Source: CBDBJK01 sp965206395 (GTDB taxonomy: Bacteria > Chloroflexota > Dehalococcoidia > Lucifugimonadales > CATOSD01). From it: a stretch of DNA of 64,000 nucleotides. Position numbers and translations under genes: made by a program. The notes beneath the pieces were generated by a model. It was not told the origin of the DNA. It ran no database searches and saw nothing but the letters and a program-made list of their open reading frames with translations. The stretch spans positions 1-64,000 of the forward strand of contig CBDBJK010000028.1 in NCBI GenBank assembly GCA_965206395.1, in the 5' to 3' direction. Numbering within the stretch: the first letter of the stretch is position 1; each line of letters begins with the position of its first letter. Of the stretch, positions 9,184 to 18,200 are shown piece after piece.

Positions 9184-11412
9184 ATGCCAGAAGCGTCCCA
9201 TATTATCTATACCAAAATTGATGAGGCTCCAGCCCTGGCCACGTACTCGTTGCTGCCGATTCTCCAGGCCTTTACCAAGGGATCCGGTATTGAACTGGAG
9301 ATCTGGGATATATCGTTGACAGGCCGCATTATCGCCAATTTCCCAGACAATCTGACAGATGAGCAAAAAGTCCCCGATTATCTGACCATGGCTGGTGAAC
9401 TGTGCTTGGACCCGGCAGCGAATATTGTCAAGCTGCCCAATATCAGTGCCTCTATTCCCCAGTTGAGAGGCGCGATCAAGGAATTGCAAGACAAGGGATA
9501 TGATATTCCCGACTACCCCGATGAGCCTACAACTGACAAAGAACGCGAACTTCATCAGCGCTTTTCAAGGGTTTTGGGTAGTGCGGTCAACCCGGTTCTG
9601 CGGGAAGGGAACTCAGATCGTCGGTCTGCCCCCTCGGTCAAAGAGTACGGCAAACGTAATCCCCATCGGATGATGCAGGACTGGCCGGAAGTGTCCAAAA
9701 CCCGCGTTGGCCACATGACCAGTGGCGATTTTTACGGTAGTGAACAGGCTGTGACAGTCGCGGCAGCGGGATCGGCTGCGATCGAGTTTGTGGCTAGCGA
9801 TGGTAGTGTGACCGTACTCAAAGCCGATATCCCCTTGCTAGCTAATGAAATCATAGATTGTGCCGTGATGAATGTGAAGGCGCTGCGCCAGTTTTACGCT
9901 GACGAAATGGAAAATGCTAAAGCTGATGGTGTGTTGCTTTCTTTGCATCTGAAGTCGACCATGATGCGCGTGTCCGATCCGATGATTTTCGGCCATTGTG
10001 TTTCGGTTTACTACCAGGAAGTGTTGACCAAACACGAAGCTGTGCTGGGTGAGGTCGGGGTGAACCCTGACAACGGAGTGGCTGAACTCTACACCAAAAT
10101 TCAATCTCTGCCTGAGGCCAAACGAGGGGAAATCGAGGCAGATATCCAGGCGGTTTATAGCGCCCGCCCAGAGCTGGCTATGGTGAATTCCAGCCGGGGT
10201 ATCACCAATCTGCATGTGCCGAGCGATGTGATTATTGATGCCACCATGCCCGTGATTGTCCGCGATGGCGGCCGCACGTGGGGTCCCGACAACGAGTTGC
10301 ACGACACAATCGCGATGATCCCTGATCGCTCTTATTCGACTCTATATCAGGCGATTATCGAAGATTGCCAGAAGCATGGGGCGTTTGATCCGTCTACCAT
10401 CGGCAGTGTCTCCAATGTGGGGCTGATGGCCCAACAGGCAGAAGAGTATGGGTCTCACGACAAGACCTTTAAAGCTCCCGGTAACGGGGCGATTCGGGTC
10501 GTGGATGCATCGGGAACAACTCTGATGGAACAGAGCGTTGAGGAAGGCGATATCTTTCGGATGTGCCAGACCAAAGACGCGCCGGTTAAGGACTGGGTCA
10601 AGCTTGGGGTCAATCGGGCTAGAGCCACCGGCTCGCCGTCTATCATTTGGCTGGATCCGAACCGGGCTCACGACGCTGAGCTGATTAAGAAAGTGGACCA
10701 ATATCTGCCCATGCACGACACGGTCGGGTTGGACATTCGCACCATGTCTCCTATCGACGCGATGCAGTTCACGATGGAGCGCAGCCGAGCTAGCCAGGAC
10801 ACGATTTCCGTGACTGGTAATGTGCTGCGTGATTATTTGACTGATCTCTTCCCCATCCTGGAATTGGGCACCAGCGCCAAGATGCTTTCTATCGTCCCCT
10901 TGCTTGACGGTGGTGGGCTATTTGAGACAGGCGCTGGTGGGTCGGCCCCCAGACATGTACAACAGTTCCTCGAGGAGGGCCATTTGCGGTGGGATTCTCT
11001 AGGTGAATTCTGTGCTCTCGTCGCTTCCTTCGAGCATTTCGGCGAGGTGCGAGAGAACGACAAGGCGAAGCTCTTGGCAGATACCCTAGACCAAGCGATT
11101 GGGCAGCATTTGGAAAACCGTCGGGCGCCATCGCGTCGGGTGAACGAACTGGACACCCGAGGCAGTCATTTCTACCTTGCTCTGTACTGGGCGGAAGCGC
11201 TGGCGAAACAGACCCAAGATCCAGAACTACAAGCTCGCTTTACCGAGGTAGCCAAGCAGTTGACCGCCAATGAAGACAGGATCGTTCAGGAGCTTAACGA
11301 AGCACAAGGACAGCCAATGGATATCGGTGGCTATTACCATCCCAATGTTGAGCTGACCACCAAAGCCATGCGCCCCAGCGCCACATTGAATGCGATCGTG
11401 GACGCGATCTAG
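9184..11412 (+). CDS. icd: Isocitrate dehydrogenase [NADP+], monomeric type
   Basis: A 742-residue enzyme close to the usual ~740 of the monomeric IDH family, which oxidises isocitrate to 2-oxoglutarate and CO2 with NADP+ in the cytoplasm. Family-typical blocks are present throughout: IYTKIDEAPALATYSLLPI at the N-terminus, LKSTMMRVSDPMIFGH (substrate binding), GAIRVVDASGTTLMEQSVE, ATGSPSIIWLDPNRAHD and YYHPNVELTTKAMRPS near the C-terminus. ATG 9184 follows AAGGAGAAGC; the GTG at 9151 lacks such a site. A perfect 13-bp hairpin follows the stop codon, so the gene is probably monocistronic. The IS630 copy 1 ends about 100 bases upstream. Monomeric IDH is patchy among bacteria, so transfer is possible. 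Confidence 0.96.
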   Translation: MPEASHIIYTKIDEAPALATYSLLPILQAFTKGSGIELEIWDISLTGRIIANFPDNLTDEQKVPDYLTMAGELCLDPAANIVKLPNISASIPQLRGAIKELQDKGYDIPDYPDEPTTDKERELHQRFSRVLGSAVNPVLREGNSDRRSAPSVKEYGKRNPHRMMQDWPEVSKTRVGHMTSGDFYGSEQAVTVAAAGSAAIEFVASDGSVTVLKADIPLLANEIIDCAVMNVKALRQFYADEMENAKADGVLLSLHLKSTMMRVSDPMIFGHCVSVYYQEVLTKHEAVLGEVGVNPDNGVAELYTKIQSLPEAKRGEIEADIQAVYSARPELAMVNSSRGITNLHVPSDVIIDATMPVIVRDGGRTWGPDNELHDTIAMIPDRSYSTLYQAIIEDCQKHGAFDPSTIGSVSNVGLMAQQAEEYGSHDKTFKAPGNGAIRVVDASGTTLMEQSVEEGDIFRMCQTKDAPVKDWVKLGVNRARATGSPSIIWLDPNRAHDAELIKKVDQYLPMHDTVGLDIRTMSPIDAMQFTMERSRASQDTISVTGNVLRDYLTDLFPILELGTSAKMLSIVPLLDGGGLFETGAGGSAPRHVQQFLEEGHLRWDSLGEFCALVASFEHFGEVRENDKAKLLADTLDQAIGQHLENRRAPSRRVNELDTRGSHFYLALYWAEALAKQTQDPELQARFTEVAKQLTANEDRIVQELNEAQGQPMDIGGYYHPNVELTTKAMRPSATLNAIVDAI

Positions 11413-11419
11413 TAACACA

Positions 11420-11453
11420 CCGACTGGCTGAAAACAACGATTCAGCCAGTCGG
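11420..11453 (+). terminator. Hairpin after icd
   Basis: Perfect inverted repeat CCGACTGGCTGAA (11420-11432) and TTCAGCCAGTCGG (11441-11453) with an 8-base loop, 8 bases after the icd stop codon. There is no T run, but TCGG/TTAG repeats follow. It is likely a terminator or mRNA 3'-end stabiliser. Confidence 0.65.
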
Positions 11454-11997
11454 ATTAGTCGGTTTAGTCGGTTTAATAGGTGTCTGAGTGCTTGCTGAAG
11501 GGCTGAAAGCTGCTTTCCCTTAACCCGTATCATTAATAGGAACGACTTGCCCCACCATAGTGACTATGTAGGCGGCACGTCTTAATAATCGAGTTGCCAG
11601 CGGACCGGAATGGTCTAGTGATCGGGCTTATAAGTAAACAGAAATGTTGGCCGTTTGAGTTCAATAATAAGATGATGATTTTGATCAGCACTGGGCAGCG
11701 GAACCACTCGAAAGCATGATACCCTCAACTGGTTACCATTGACAATTTGCGGAAAGGTCAAACTGAACAGACCTCCAGTACACACCCATGTGTATTAAAG
11801 AAGCATATCGTAGGAGGTCAAAGACTGAGTGCGACTGCACCAAAAGGGCAGTAGATTACGTCAAAGCCAGAAATTCCCAAAATATGCCATCTCTAAAGGG
11901 ACTTAATATTGGTGCGCTAACATGTCCATACCTATGCAGCCTACTTTGCCATTCGATCACTATTCAATACCGTTCTCGTAGTACGGTTCACAAGCGG
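11454..11997. other. Intergenic, no gene recognised
   Basis: About 540 bases between icd and the convergent SipW/TasA-type operon. A short plus-strand frame at 11788 runs into the antisense of the next gene and looks spurious. No structured RNA was recognised. Confidence 0.45.
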
Positions 11998-12411
11998 TTA
12001 ATTCGTGGGAGTGGCGCTGTCCTCGTTGGAGTAACCACTTTCATTAGCGCCGTTGTCCACAGCGGCAACTACATAGTAGTGGCTGGTTCCCGAACTTACA
12101 CTGCTGTCGATGTAGCTACTTGGGATCGATAGGGAGCCGCCGATTATGGTGTATGGACCGCCTGGGATAGAGCTGCGATAAACGTTGTAGCCCGCCAGGT
12201 CCGACTCGATGTTATCACTCCAGTCCAAATCTACTTGTCCTACTCCATCAGTTGCTACCAGGCCCGTCGCTGCAGCAGGAGGGAAGTCCGAGCTGGTGGC
12301 AAAGATGTTGCCACCCATCGAGTGGGTGTCAGTAAATTTGGCGAGGGTGCCTTCTATACCTATGATTCCGGCCATCGCCATCGCGAGCATTATCACAACA
12401 CGGAGTACCAA
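11998..12411 (-). CDS. Fibronectin-type-III protein with SipW-type leader
   Basis: A 137-residue protein. Residues ~3-20 form a hydrophobic leader, followed by GTLAKFTDTHSMGGNIFAT, the hallmark of SipW-dependent signal peptides (F-T/S-D-T...N-x-F). Residues ~45-135 are a fibronectin type III domain (VDLDWSDNIESDLAGYNVYR, YYVVAAVDNGANESGYS). It should be exported, cleaved by the SipW-like peptidase encoded just upstream (20 bases away) and displayed or released. The start is a TTG at 12411 preceded by GAGGAG. It is the last gene of the operon 14370-11998. Confidence 0.8.
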   Translation of the reverse strand: MVLRVVIMLAMAMAGIIGIEGTLAKFTDTHSMGGNIFATSSDFPPAAATGLVATDGVGQVDLDWSDNIESDLAGYNVYRSSIPGGPYTIIGGSLSIPSSYIDSSVSSGTSHYYVVAAVDNGANESGYSNEDSATPTN

Positions 12412-12431
12412 GGTCTACGACACTCCTCTGC

Positions 12432-13133
12432 CTAAGAGTCCCGCCACTTTATCGGGCTGCCTAAGCTGTGGCGTTGACTTGAACGGCCTTGTTTCCCTGT
12501 ATTATTCAGCCATGGTTCCCGAAAAGTTATCGGACCACGTGAAGCGCACGATTTATTCGACGATTGGTTGGAGTAATTGTGTGTGTTAGTCACACTCTTC
12601 ATCCTTATGAGGAAGTCAGGAAGGCGCAGCGCACGAACTCTTGGCCGCTTCATCGACAGAGTGCTCAGGACGACTATGGGGACGATAATGAATAGCATCC
12701 TTCCAAGCCTAGAATCGACAAAATTCACTAGATAGCCCACGAATGGGATGCGATAAACCACCTTGGCCAATACGCGCTCTGATGGAACTGGCTCCATATC
12801 TGGAGTGGTGTTAGCGTCTCCCTTCGTCCGAAACACAATGCCTTCGGAACTTGAGTCTATCCCCACAATTCGATGAGTGGTGAGGTCTTTAACTGAACGG
12901 TATGTTATAACGTCGCCGATGCGCAAGCTCTCCGGCTCTACTTGCTTGGTCACGACCATGTCCCCCACGTGGAGGCTCGGTTGCATACTCCCAGATATGA
13001 CCACCAGAGACACCAAACCAACGAGTCCTGGCAAAACCGCGGCCGCTACCATTAGAGTCGCGCCCAGCATTGCCGCTAGCACAAACCCCTGCACTAGCCC
13101 GAATACATCTCTAGGCGAAATAGCAATCGTCAT
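12432..13133 (-). CDS. Signal peptidase I, SipW (ER/archaeal) type
   Basis: A 233-residue membrane serine protease. An N-terminal helix (ATLMVAAAVLPGLVGLVSLVV) precedes the nucleophile Ser in SGSMQPSLHVGD. The box RIGDVITYR and the His in THRIVGID follow; His replaces the Lys of ordinary type I peptidases, which defines the S26B/SipW class. A second helix (RMLFIIVPIVVLSTL) lies near residue 145, then a long polar tail. SipW processes TasA/camelysin-type precursors, and two such candidate substrates flank it. The start ATG 13133 overlaps the upstream stop by ATGA, so translation is coupled. The last ~60 residues look low in conservation. Confidence 0.88.
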   Translation of the reverse strand: MTIAISPRDVFGLVQGFVLAAMLGATLMVAAAVLPGLVGLVSLVVISGSMQPSLHVGDMVVTKQVEPESLRIGDVITYRSVKDLTTHRIVGIDSSSEGIVFRTKGDANTTPDMEPVPSERVLAKVVYRIPFVGYLVNFVDSRLGRMLFIIVPIVVLSTLSMKRPRVRALRLPDFLIRMKSVTNTHNYSNQSSNKSCASRGPITFREPWLNNTGKQGRSSQRHSLGSPIKWRDS

Positions 13134-13792
13134 TGGTATATTCCTGTGTGTTCCAGTATGAAGTCGACTTGACAGCTCTTCCCCTGATACTCGTTGGAAA
13201 GATTCATAGGAACGGACACGAACAGGGCGAGATTGTAAAGCTCGTTAGGTTGTAGCAGCAGATGTGGGCCAACACTTTCCGCTACCTCCAAGAAGCTGCC
13301 ACCAATGACTAACTGTGACTGCTCCGCCATAGATACAGTTGCCATACGCAAGGCACTACATAGCCTGGCGTCTTTCTCATGCTGAGGCCGAATCGAAGCC
13401 TCCACGGGGTCGTCGGTCGGATTCATCATTTGAAACAGATTCATAGTCGGAGTTCCTGGAGCCAGAGGCTCAGGAGTGATGAACGGCATTTGTGTCGCTT
13501 GTACCGCTAATGGAGCGACTTGTAGAGCCTCGACGACTCCAAAGGCCGCCATAGGGTGAACCATAATTTCCTCTGTCTCTTTTGCTGTCGATACAGTAGT
13601 CCAGGCTACCCAGTCAGGGCCTCCCCCGGATATGATTACGGATGGCTGCTGGTTATTGGCCGACACTGTCGCAACGTTGTGCTTGATTCGAAAGTCTCTC
13701 GCATATAGAATGACTATCAACAAAAGAAGCAATCCAGCTACAAATCCTCCCCATTTCCACTTGAAAGGTTCGTCTGTTTCTGTGCTATGCAT
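13130..13792 (-). CDS. Single-pass membrane protein of the SipW/TasA operon, unknown function
   Basis: A 220-residue protein with a short cytoplasmic start (MHSTETDEPFKWKW), one membrane helix (FVAGLLLLLIVILYA, residues ~16-31) and an extracytoplasmic remainder. The C-terminal half (ELYNLALFVSVPMNLSNEYQGK, CQVDFILEHTG) is beta-rich, like the TasA/camelysin fold. By position, 2 bases after the tasA-like stop and overlapping the peptidase by 4, it could be an assembly or anchoring factor, comparable in place to TapA. I see no sequence likeness to TapA, so this role is inferred from context only. Confidence 0.65.
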   Translation of the reverse strand: MHSTETDEPFKWKWGGFVAGLLLLLIVILYARDFRIKHNVATVSANNQQPSVIISGGGPDWVAWTTVSTAKETEEIMVHPMAAFGVVEALQVAPLAVQATQMPFITPEPLAPGTPTMNLFQMMNPTDDPVEASIRPQHEKDARLCSALRMATVSMAEQSQLVIGGSFLEVAESVGPHLLLQPNELYNLALFVSVPMNLSNEYQGKSCQVDFILEHTGIYQ

Positions 13793-13794
13793 TT

Positions 13795-14370
13795 CTAGTT
13801 ATTCGTTGTCTGCTCGGCTATTAAGTCAAGGGTTGCCGTGGTAGTCAACCCTTGGAAGGCATCAGAGGTAGAAGACGGAAGAGACACCTGAAAGCACAAG
13901 ACCTCGCTGCTAGAGGCGGCCAGAATCCTGTCCCCTGAGTGTGCGCCCTGCGCTGGGTTTCCAATGAGATTAATCCCCGTGGAACTGCCCAGATCGCCAA
14001 CGCCGTATAATACCGTGCCGTCAGTATAGAATCCGGCGTTCGTACACGCGGTGACACCGGTCTTGATAATCATGTCTAGCTGCGCTGCCAGGGTATTCTC
14101 TGTGGTAGTGCTTTTCACAGCATAGCGCAACTCAAGACTCCCATTGTTGTTCACTGTACTGGGGTTTGTAACCTTGTCGCCAGGCGACATGTTATTGAAA
14201 GTGATAAGTGTCGAGGTAGCGCTGCCCGAGATATCCAGAGTGCCTGTGACGAAAGTATTGCTTGCCACCGACTGGGTGTCGGTGAAGGTGCTTCCTGTCA
14301 TGAGATGTCCTCCTGTGGAAAGAACACCTATGGCCAGGACTGCCATAATCATGTATCTAAACGTTCTCAT
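13795..14370 (-). CDS. TasA/camelysin-like secreted fibre protein
   Basis: A 191-residue protein with an N-terminal hydrophobic leader (MIMAVLAIGVLSTGGHL) followed by GSTFTDTQSVASNTFVTGTLDI, the conserved start of TasA/CalY/camelysin proteins. A beta-sandwich-like body follows (NNMSPGDKVTNPSTVNNNGSL, RYAVKSTT). In Bacillus such proteins are cleaved by SipW and assemble into biofilm matrix fibres. ATG 14370 has GGAG 4 bases upstream. It is the first gene of the operon, and its stop codon is 2 bases before the membrane protein start. Confidence 0.82.
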   Translation of the reverse strand: MRTFRYMIMAVLAIGVLSTGGHLMTGSTFTDTQSVASNTFVTGTLDISGSATSTLITFNNMSPGDKVTNPSTVNNNGSLELRYAVKSTTTENTLAAQLDMIIKTGVTACTNAGFYTDGTVLYGVGDLGSSTGINLIGNPAQGAHSGDRILAASSSEVLCFQVSLPSSTSDAFQGLTTTATLDLIAEQTTNN

Positions 14371-14901
14371 GTCTCCAGCACCTTGACCTCGAGCACTTAG
14401 CTCGTTTCATTCAAATTGATATTGGTTTTGTGTGTTAATAGAGTGAATTGTTTGTGAATGGTGTGGACTCTATTGTGGACGATTGTGAGGGCAACGTCAG
14501 GGTAGCAAGCTACCAAACTATGTAGGCGGTAATTCCCTGGTGGAGTGGTCAACGAGTGAGTGATTACTACAGTGGGCCATGTACGACCCTGGGAGAATTC
14601 AGCTGTAGCCTGCGCCTACAAATGCTTTATAGTTAGCACCCATAGAGGACCGTGTGCGCGCTATTATGCGTCCCTAGCCTGAAGAGGAGAGTATTGGTTA
14701 TACGGGCTAGCTCCTGAAGCGTCGCTTGCTCTACCCTGCGCGCGTTATTACCTTAAGATATCAGCGTCGAGCGTCATAGCGCACTAGGCGAGCTTGCCAT
14801 CAGATAATCAAGCGTTGGTGAAAGGTCGTACCGATCATATAACGGGTTGCGGGCAATTTTGAGTGTGGCGCAAATGATGCGGTGCCGCTATCTCCCGCCT
14901 A
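14371..14901. other. Intergenic region upstream of the TasA-like operon
   Basis: About 530 bases. The part next to 14370 must hold the minus-strand operon promoter, but I cannot pick out convincing -35/-10 boxes. The rest shows no gene, tRNA or strong hairpin. Confidence 0.45.
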
Positions 14902-15144
14902 TCAAAAGTCGAGTCCGCATCTGTATCCTTCTTCCCCCGCCCGTAGCCGTGCAGGCTCTTGTGAAACGTCCTCATCGAGGTACTTCTGCGCCAGGCCAAG
15001 AATCGAGTCGTCTAAAAAGTCTGCCTGACACACTCCGCTTCCTTGCTCCGATGATAGGCGTGGGCCGTCTGCATAAGCGGTCGTGAGGGTAGCGAGCACA
15101 AGTATCACCAGTGAGACAAATATGACTATAACCTTGCGAAGCAT
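14902..15144 (-). CDS. Small secreted protein
   Basis: 80 residues. A clear signal peptide (basic MLRKV, hydrophobic IVIFVSLVILVLATLTT, cleavage near AYADG) leaves a ~55-residue mature peptide with two cysteines (GVCQADF, YRCGLDF) that could form a disulphide. GGAGG lies 6 bases before the ATG. The leader region resembles that of the next gene upstream (both have TGTGATGA..A.TGG about 25-40 bases before the start), so the two may be related or co-regulated. Family not recognised. Confidence 0.6.
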   Translation of the reverse strand: MLRKVIVIFVSLVILVLATLTTAYADGPRLSSEQGSGVCQADFLDDSILGLAQKYLDEDVSQEPARLRAGEEGYRCGLDF

Positions 15145-15191
15145 TGTTGGCCTCCATATATGTGATGAGCAGTTGGCCGTTTTCAGTCGTG

Positions 15192-15449
15192 CTAAGGAGC
15201 CAGCGTTCTAAAACTCTCGAAAGAGTCGAAACTGTCACCCATCGAACGACTACTTGTTTTACCCATACGGTAGTCGGATTCATCGACTGGTGAGTCAACG
15301 ACTGAGAATGCCCTAGTCGTCACGTTTGCTATGGTCACGTCGAAAACGTCTGCGCTAGCAGTTCCTGGGTTCATAACGCCTGTGGCGGCCGCTGTTCCGA
15401 GGATTAGTGCTATTGCTGGCGCTACTGCGAGTTTCTTCAGGTTCTTCAT
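15192..15449 (-). CDS. Small secreted protein
   Basis: 85 residues from MKNLKKLAV, with a standard signal peptide (APAIALILGTAAATGV, cleavage near TASA-DVF). The mature ~55 residues are acidic, Ser/Asp-rich (DSPVDESDYRMGK, SMGDSFDSFES) and lack cysteines. The ATG at 15449 is preceded by GGAGG with 5-base spacing; the longer frame to 15533 has no such site. It lies 47 bases upstream of the other small secreted protein on the same strand. Function unknown. Confidence 0.6.
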   Translation of the reverse strand: MKNLKKLAVAPAIALILGTAAATGVMNPGTASADVFDVTIANVTTRAFSVVDSPVDESDYRMGKTSSRSMGDSFDSFESFRTLAP

Positions 15450-15621
15450 TGCGGTCCTCCATTTGTGTGATGAACCAATGGTATCTCCCAGAGGATAGAA
15501 GCGCCTGACCAGAGGCACACTGGAACCTGACAATAGGCTGACATTTCATTTCGCACTTCCCGCCCTGTGCTTACGAGTTCATTGTTTTGGTGCCAGGTCT
15601 AAACTGCTATAATCTCTATTC

Positions 15622-16155
15622 ATGATGTCTACCATACTCTGGCTTCTTTCCTTCGCCGCCGTCATGTGGATAGTCGAGCTGGTCAATTGGGCCGTTAGTC
15701 ACGACCTAAACAGCTTGGGTATATTACCGCGCACGACTTCTGGGTTGATTGGAATTCCTCTGGCTCCCTTCCTTCACGGCAGCATCGGACACCTTGTGTC
15801 AAACACTATCCCGTTCCTTGTTCTGGGAGGGCTTGTGCTGATTCAGGGTAAACAGAAGTTCTTGGAGGTCACCGCAATAGTCATCACGTTTGGTGGGCTT
15901 GGAGTTTGGTTGGTGGGACGTTCTTCATTCCACATCGGAGCTAGTGGGCTTGTGTTCGGGTATTTCGGATATCTGCTGGCTAGAGGGTGGTATGATCGGA
16001 GCGCAGTCTCAATCCTAATAGCTGTGGCTGTCCTTTTGGTTTATGGAGGGCTGCTGGTTGGAGTGTTGCCGACACTGTCATTTGTCTCATGGGAGGGACA
16101 TCTATTTGGGCTGCTGGCAGGAGTGTTAGTGGCATGGCTGAATCGACGACGCTGA
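15622..16155 (+). CDS. Rhomboid-family intramembrane serine protease
   Basis: A 177-residue polytopic membrane protein with about six hydrophobic helices. Diagnostic motifs are HGSIGHLVSNTIP (H..x..N in the second helix), the catalytic Ser in HIGASGLVFGYFGYLL and the catalytic His in SWEGHLFGLLAG. The dyad is intact. Rhomboids cut transmembrane segments of other membrane proteins; the substrate is unknown. The length is that of a minimal rhomboid without extra domains. It is convergent with the broken MFS gene. Confidence 0.85.
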   Translation: MMSTILWLLSFAAVMWIVELVNWAVSHDLNSLGILPRTTSGLIGIPLAPFLHGSIGHLVSNTIPFLVLGGLVLIQGKQKFLEVTAIVITFGGLGVWLVGRSSFHIGASGLVFGYFGYLLARGWYDRSAVSILIAVAVLLVYGGLLVGVLPTLSFVSWEGHLFGLLAGVLVAWLNRRR

Positions 16156-16268
16156 GGTTCGCCAGAACCTTGTCTATACGAATCTTCACGGAGGACCATC
16201 GGTCATGTAGTTGCTTCGGCCAGCCCATGCCCAGTCCTTCTGGGAGTTATCGGCCAATGTCACTTCCC

Positions 16269-17357
16269 CTATGACCGACGAAACTTGGGTGTCAAAAAGG
16301 CAAGTACGCTAATCGATACTATACCAATAATGGCGTTAACATTGGCGGCTACAGGTGTCCCCCAAGCTCCGGCCATGCCTCCTGAAATCAAACTCCCGAA
16401 AGCCTGAGGGTAGATTGCCATCGCCCGCAGCCCCATGATGCGGCCCCGGTATTCAGGCAGCGAAGTACGTAGTAAAATAGTAAGACTTAGCACCAGGCTC
16501 GATGAGAAAACCATTCCAATTAATACCAGGATAGCCATGGAAACAGCGAAGGAGGCAGAAAAGATTGAAAACACTATCATGGAGACATGCCAGGTCATTA
16601 CTCCGACTATCAGCAATTTTCCAATGTGTTTCAGGTTCTGCACCGATGCTACGCCAAGGGAACCGATGAGGGAACCGATCCCAAATGCAGACATCAGAAT
16701 CCCTAACCCTCTTGCGTCAGTGCCGAGTTCATCTTGAGCGAATATTGGAATGAGGGTAGTGTGAAAGGGAAATCCGGTAAAATTGATTATGACTCCAACC
16801 AATAGACCGACCCACAGCACTTGTTGTACCTTGACGTACTTTAGGCCTCCAGTAATTAGCCTCCACACCGACTCCCGAACCTGAGAGTTGCTAGTCCTGC
16901 TAACCCGGATGAACAGCGAAGTGACTCCTCCCAAAAAGTATAATACGGCCATTAAGGCATAAGCACCTTCAGGACCAAATTCTTCAAACAGTATCCCTCC
17001 AATGAGCGGTGCGATGATAAAGTTGAGATTCATTCCAGTGTTGACAAGGGCCACGCTATTGGAAACACGATCTTGTGTGACGCTGTCTGCTGCCAACGAC
17101 TGACCGGCGGGCAATTGAAATATTCGAGCTAGACCGCTGGCAAAGGTCAAAGCGAAAAGGTGCCACACCTCCAGGAGGTCGCTCAGTAACAGTATGAGAA
17201 TAATCAAGGCCAGTAAAGAAGTAACAAATCCAGAGGCTGCCAGGAGTAGATGACGCGGTAAACGATCGGCGACTGCCCCGGCGAATAAGGCCAGTATATT
17301 GGCGGCCATACGCGCCGAACCTGCTAATCCGACGAGAAAAGGGGATTCGGTCAAGAT
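16269..17357 (-). pseudogene. MFS transporter, 3' part (interrupted by IS5-B)
   Basis: This encodes about 360 residues of an 11-12-helix major facilitator of the EntS/macrolide-efflux-like group. Visible pieces are SPFLVGLAGSARMAANILAL and GAVADRLPRHLLL (the GxxaDRxxRR-type loop 2-3 motif), then many hydrophobic helices (ALIILILLLSDLLEV, LLVGVIINFTGFPFH, IMGLRAMAIYPQAFGSL). The first 48 codons lie on the other side of the insertion sequence at 18201-18344. Joining through the TA duplication gives VAWFVLILTESPFLVGLAG in frame, which is the normal loop between helices 1 and 2. The gene is therefore inactivated only by the insertion. Confidence 0.88.
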
Positions 17358-17374
17358 TAGGTTGTGTTGACATT

Positions 17375-18168
17375 TCATCTGAGCCATATGAGAGCACCGA
17401 CGAAGTTCAAGAATCCCAGGAAACGCGATGACAGCTTGTCAAAGCGAGAGAAGATATGCCGGTAGTGCTTGATCTTGTTGATGAAACACTCCACAAGGTG
17501 GCGCTCTCGGTAAAGGTACTCATCATACTCTCGTGGCGTCTTTCGATTTGACCGAGGTGGAATCACAGGTAACGCGCCCCTGCCCAGGATGCATTGGAGA
17601 AAATCCATCGAATCGTATCCCTTATCAGCAATCACATGCTCGGTTTCGAAATCAGCTATCAATGCCTGTGCCTGGGTGATGTCGTGACGTTGACCTGCTG
17701 TGAGCTCAAAGCGCAACGGGTTGCCCAATCCATCCACGCTCACGTGGATCTTGGTACTGAACCCGCCTCGGCTCCGGCCAAGAGCTTGGGCCGATTGGCC
17801 ACCGTTTTTTTGGAGGCTCCAGCAGCACAGGGATGAGCGCGAACCACAGTGCTATCACAGTGCTATCACAGTGCTATCACAGTGCTATCAATGATGACAT
17901 GCTCCATATCGGGGTCTTGCACAAAATGCTGATGCATTCGTTCCCATACACCCTTTTCACACCAGCGTGCGAAGCGCTTATATACGCTGTTCCAGTGACC
18001 GTAGTGCTCAGGCAGCAGTCTCCAAGGAGCACCACTTCGTGCCATCCACAGGATGGCCTCGACGTAGCGCCTGCAATCGTCCTCCTCTCCAACGTAGAGG
18101 TCTGGGCATGAGCGCAGAAATTCAAGGATTTTCGACCATTGTTCATTGCGTAATTCAGTCGTTGACAT
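17375..18168 (-). pseudogene. IS5-B transposase with 11-bp repeat expansion
   Basis: The first frame (from ATG 18168) reads MSTTELRNEQWSKILEFL, then APWRLLPEHYGHWNSVYKRF, and the first catalytic Asp in VIIDSTVI. It stops inside the repeat tract at 17845-17888. The second frame has STKIHVSVDGLGNPL, IADKGYDS and the catalytic Glu in ERHLVECFINKIKH. An A7-type run just after the repeat (TCC-A7-CGG) is where the normal IS5 frameshift would occur (ASKKNGGQSAQALGRSRGGF). With four repeat units the frame length is restored (33 extra bases) but stop codons lie inside, so this copy cannot make transposase by simple translation. Confidence 0.8.
17845..17888 (+). repeat. 11-bp direct repeat, four tandem copies
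   Basis: Four perfect copies of CACAGTGCTAT in the transposase region just after the first catalytic Asp. IS5-B copy 2 has two copies at 50104-50125 (opposite strand). A single copy would read DSTVIRAHPCAAG in frame, the family norm, so one unit is the likely ancestral state. Confidence 0.93.
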
Positions 18169-18200
18169 GTATCCATTATGCACCAAATGTCAACACAACC

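Larger units (their letters stand above)
17360..18200 (-). mobile_element. IS5-family insertion sequence, IS5-B copy 1
   Basis: An 841-bp element with perfect 16-bp inverted repeats (GGTTGTGTTGACATTT) and TA flanks (17358-17359, 18201-18202). The transposase is on the minus strand. It is 22 bases longer than copy 2 (49792-50610) because an 11-bp unit inside the transposase occurs four times instead of twice. It interrupts the MFS transporter gene. Confidence 0.92.

Noticed and set aside
11788..12132. 114-codon plus-strand frame downstream of icd
   Set aside because: Half of it is antisense to the fibronectin-III protein and the rest has no features.
17845..17888. 11-bp repeats as a CRISPR-like or iteron array
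   Set aside because: The units are contiguous without spacers and lie inside a transposase frame.
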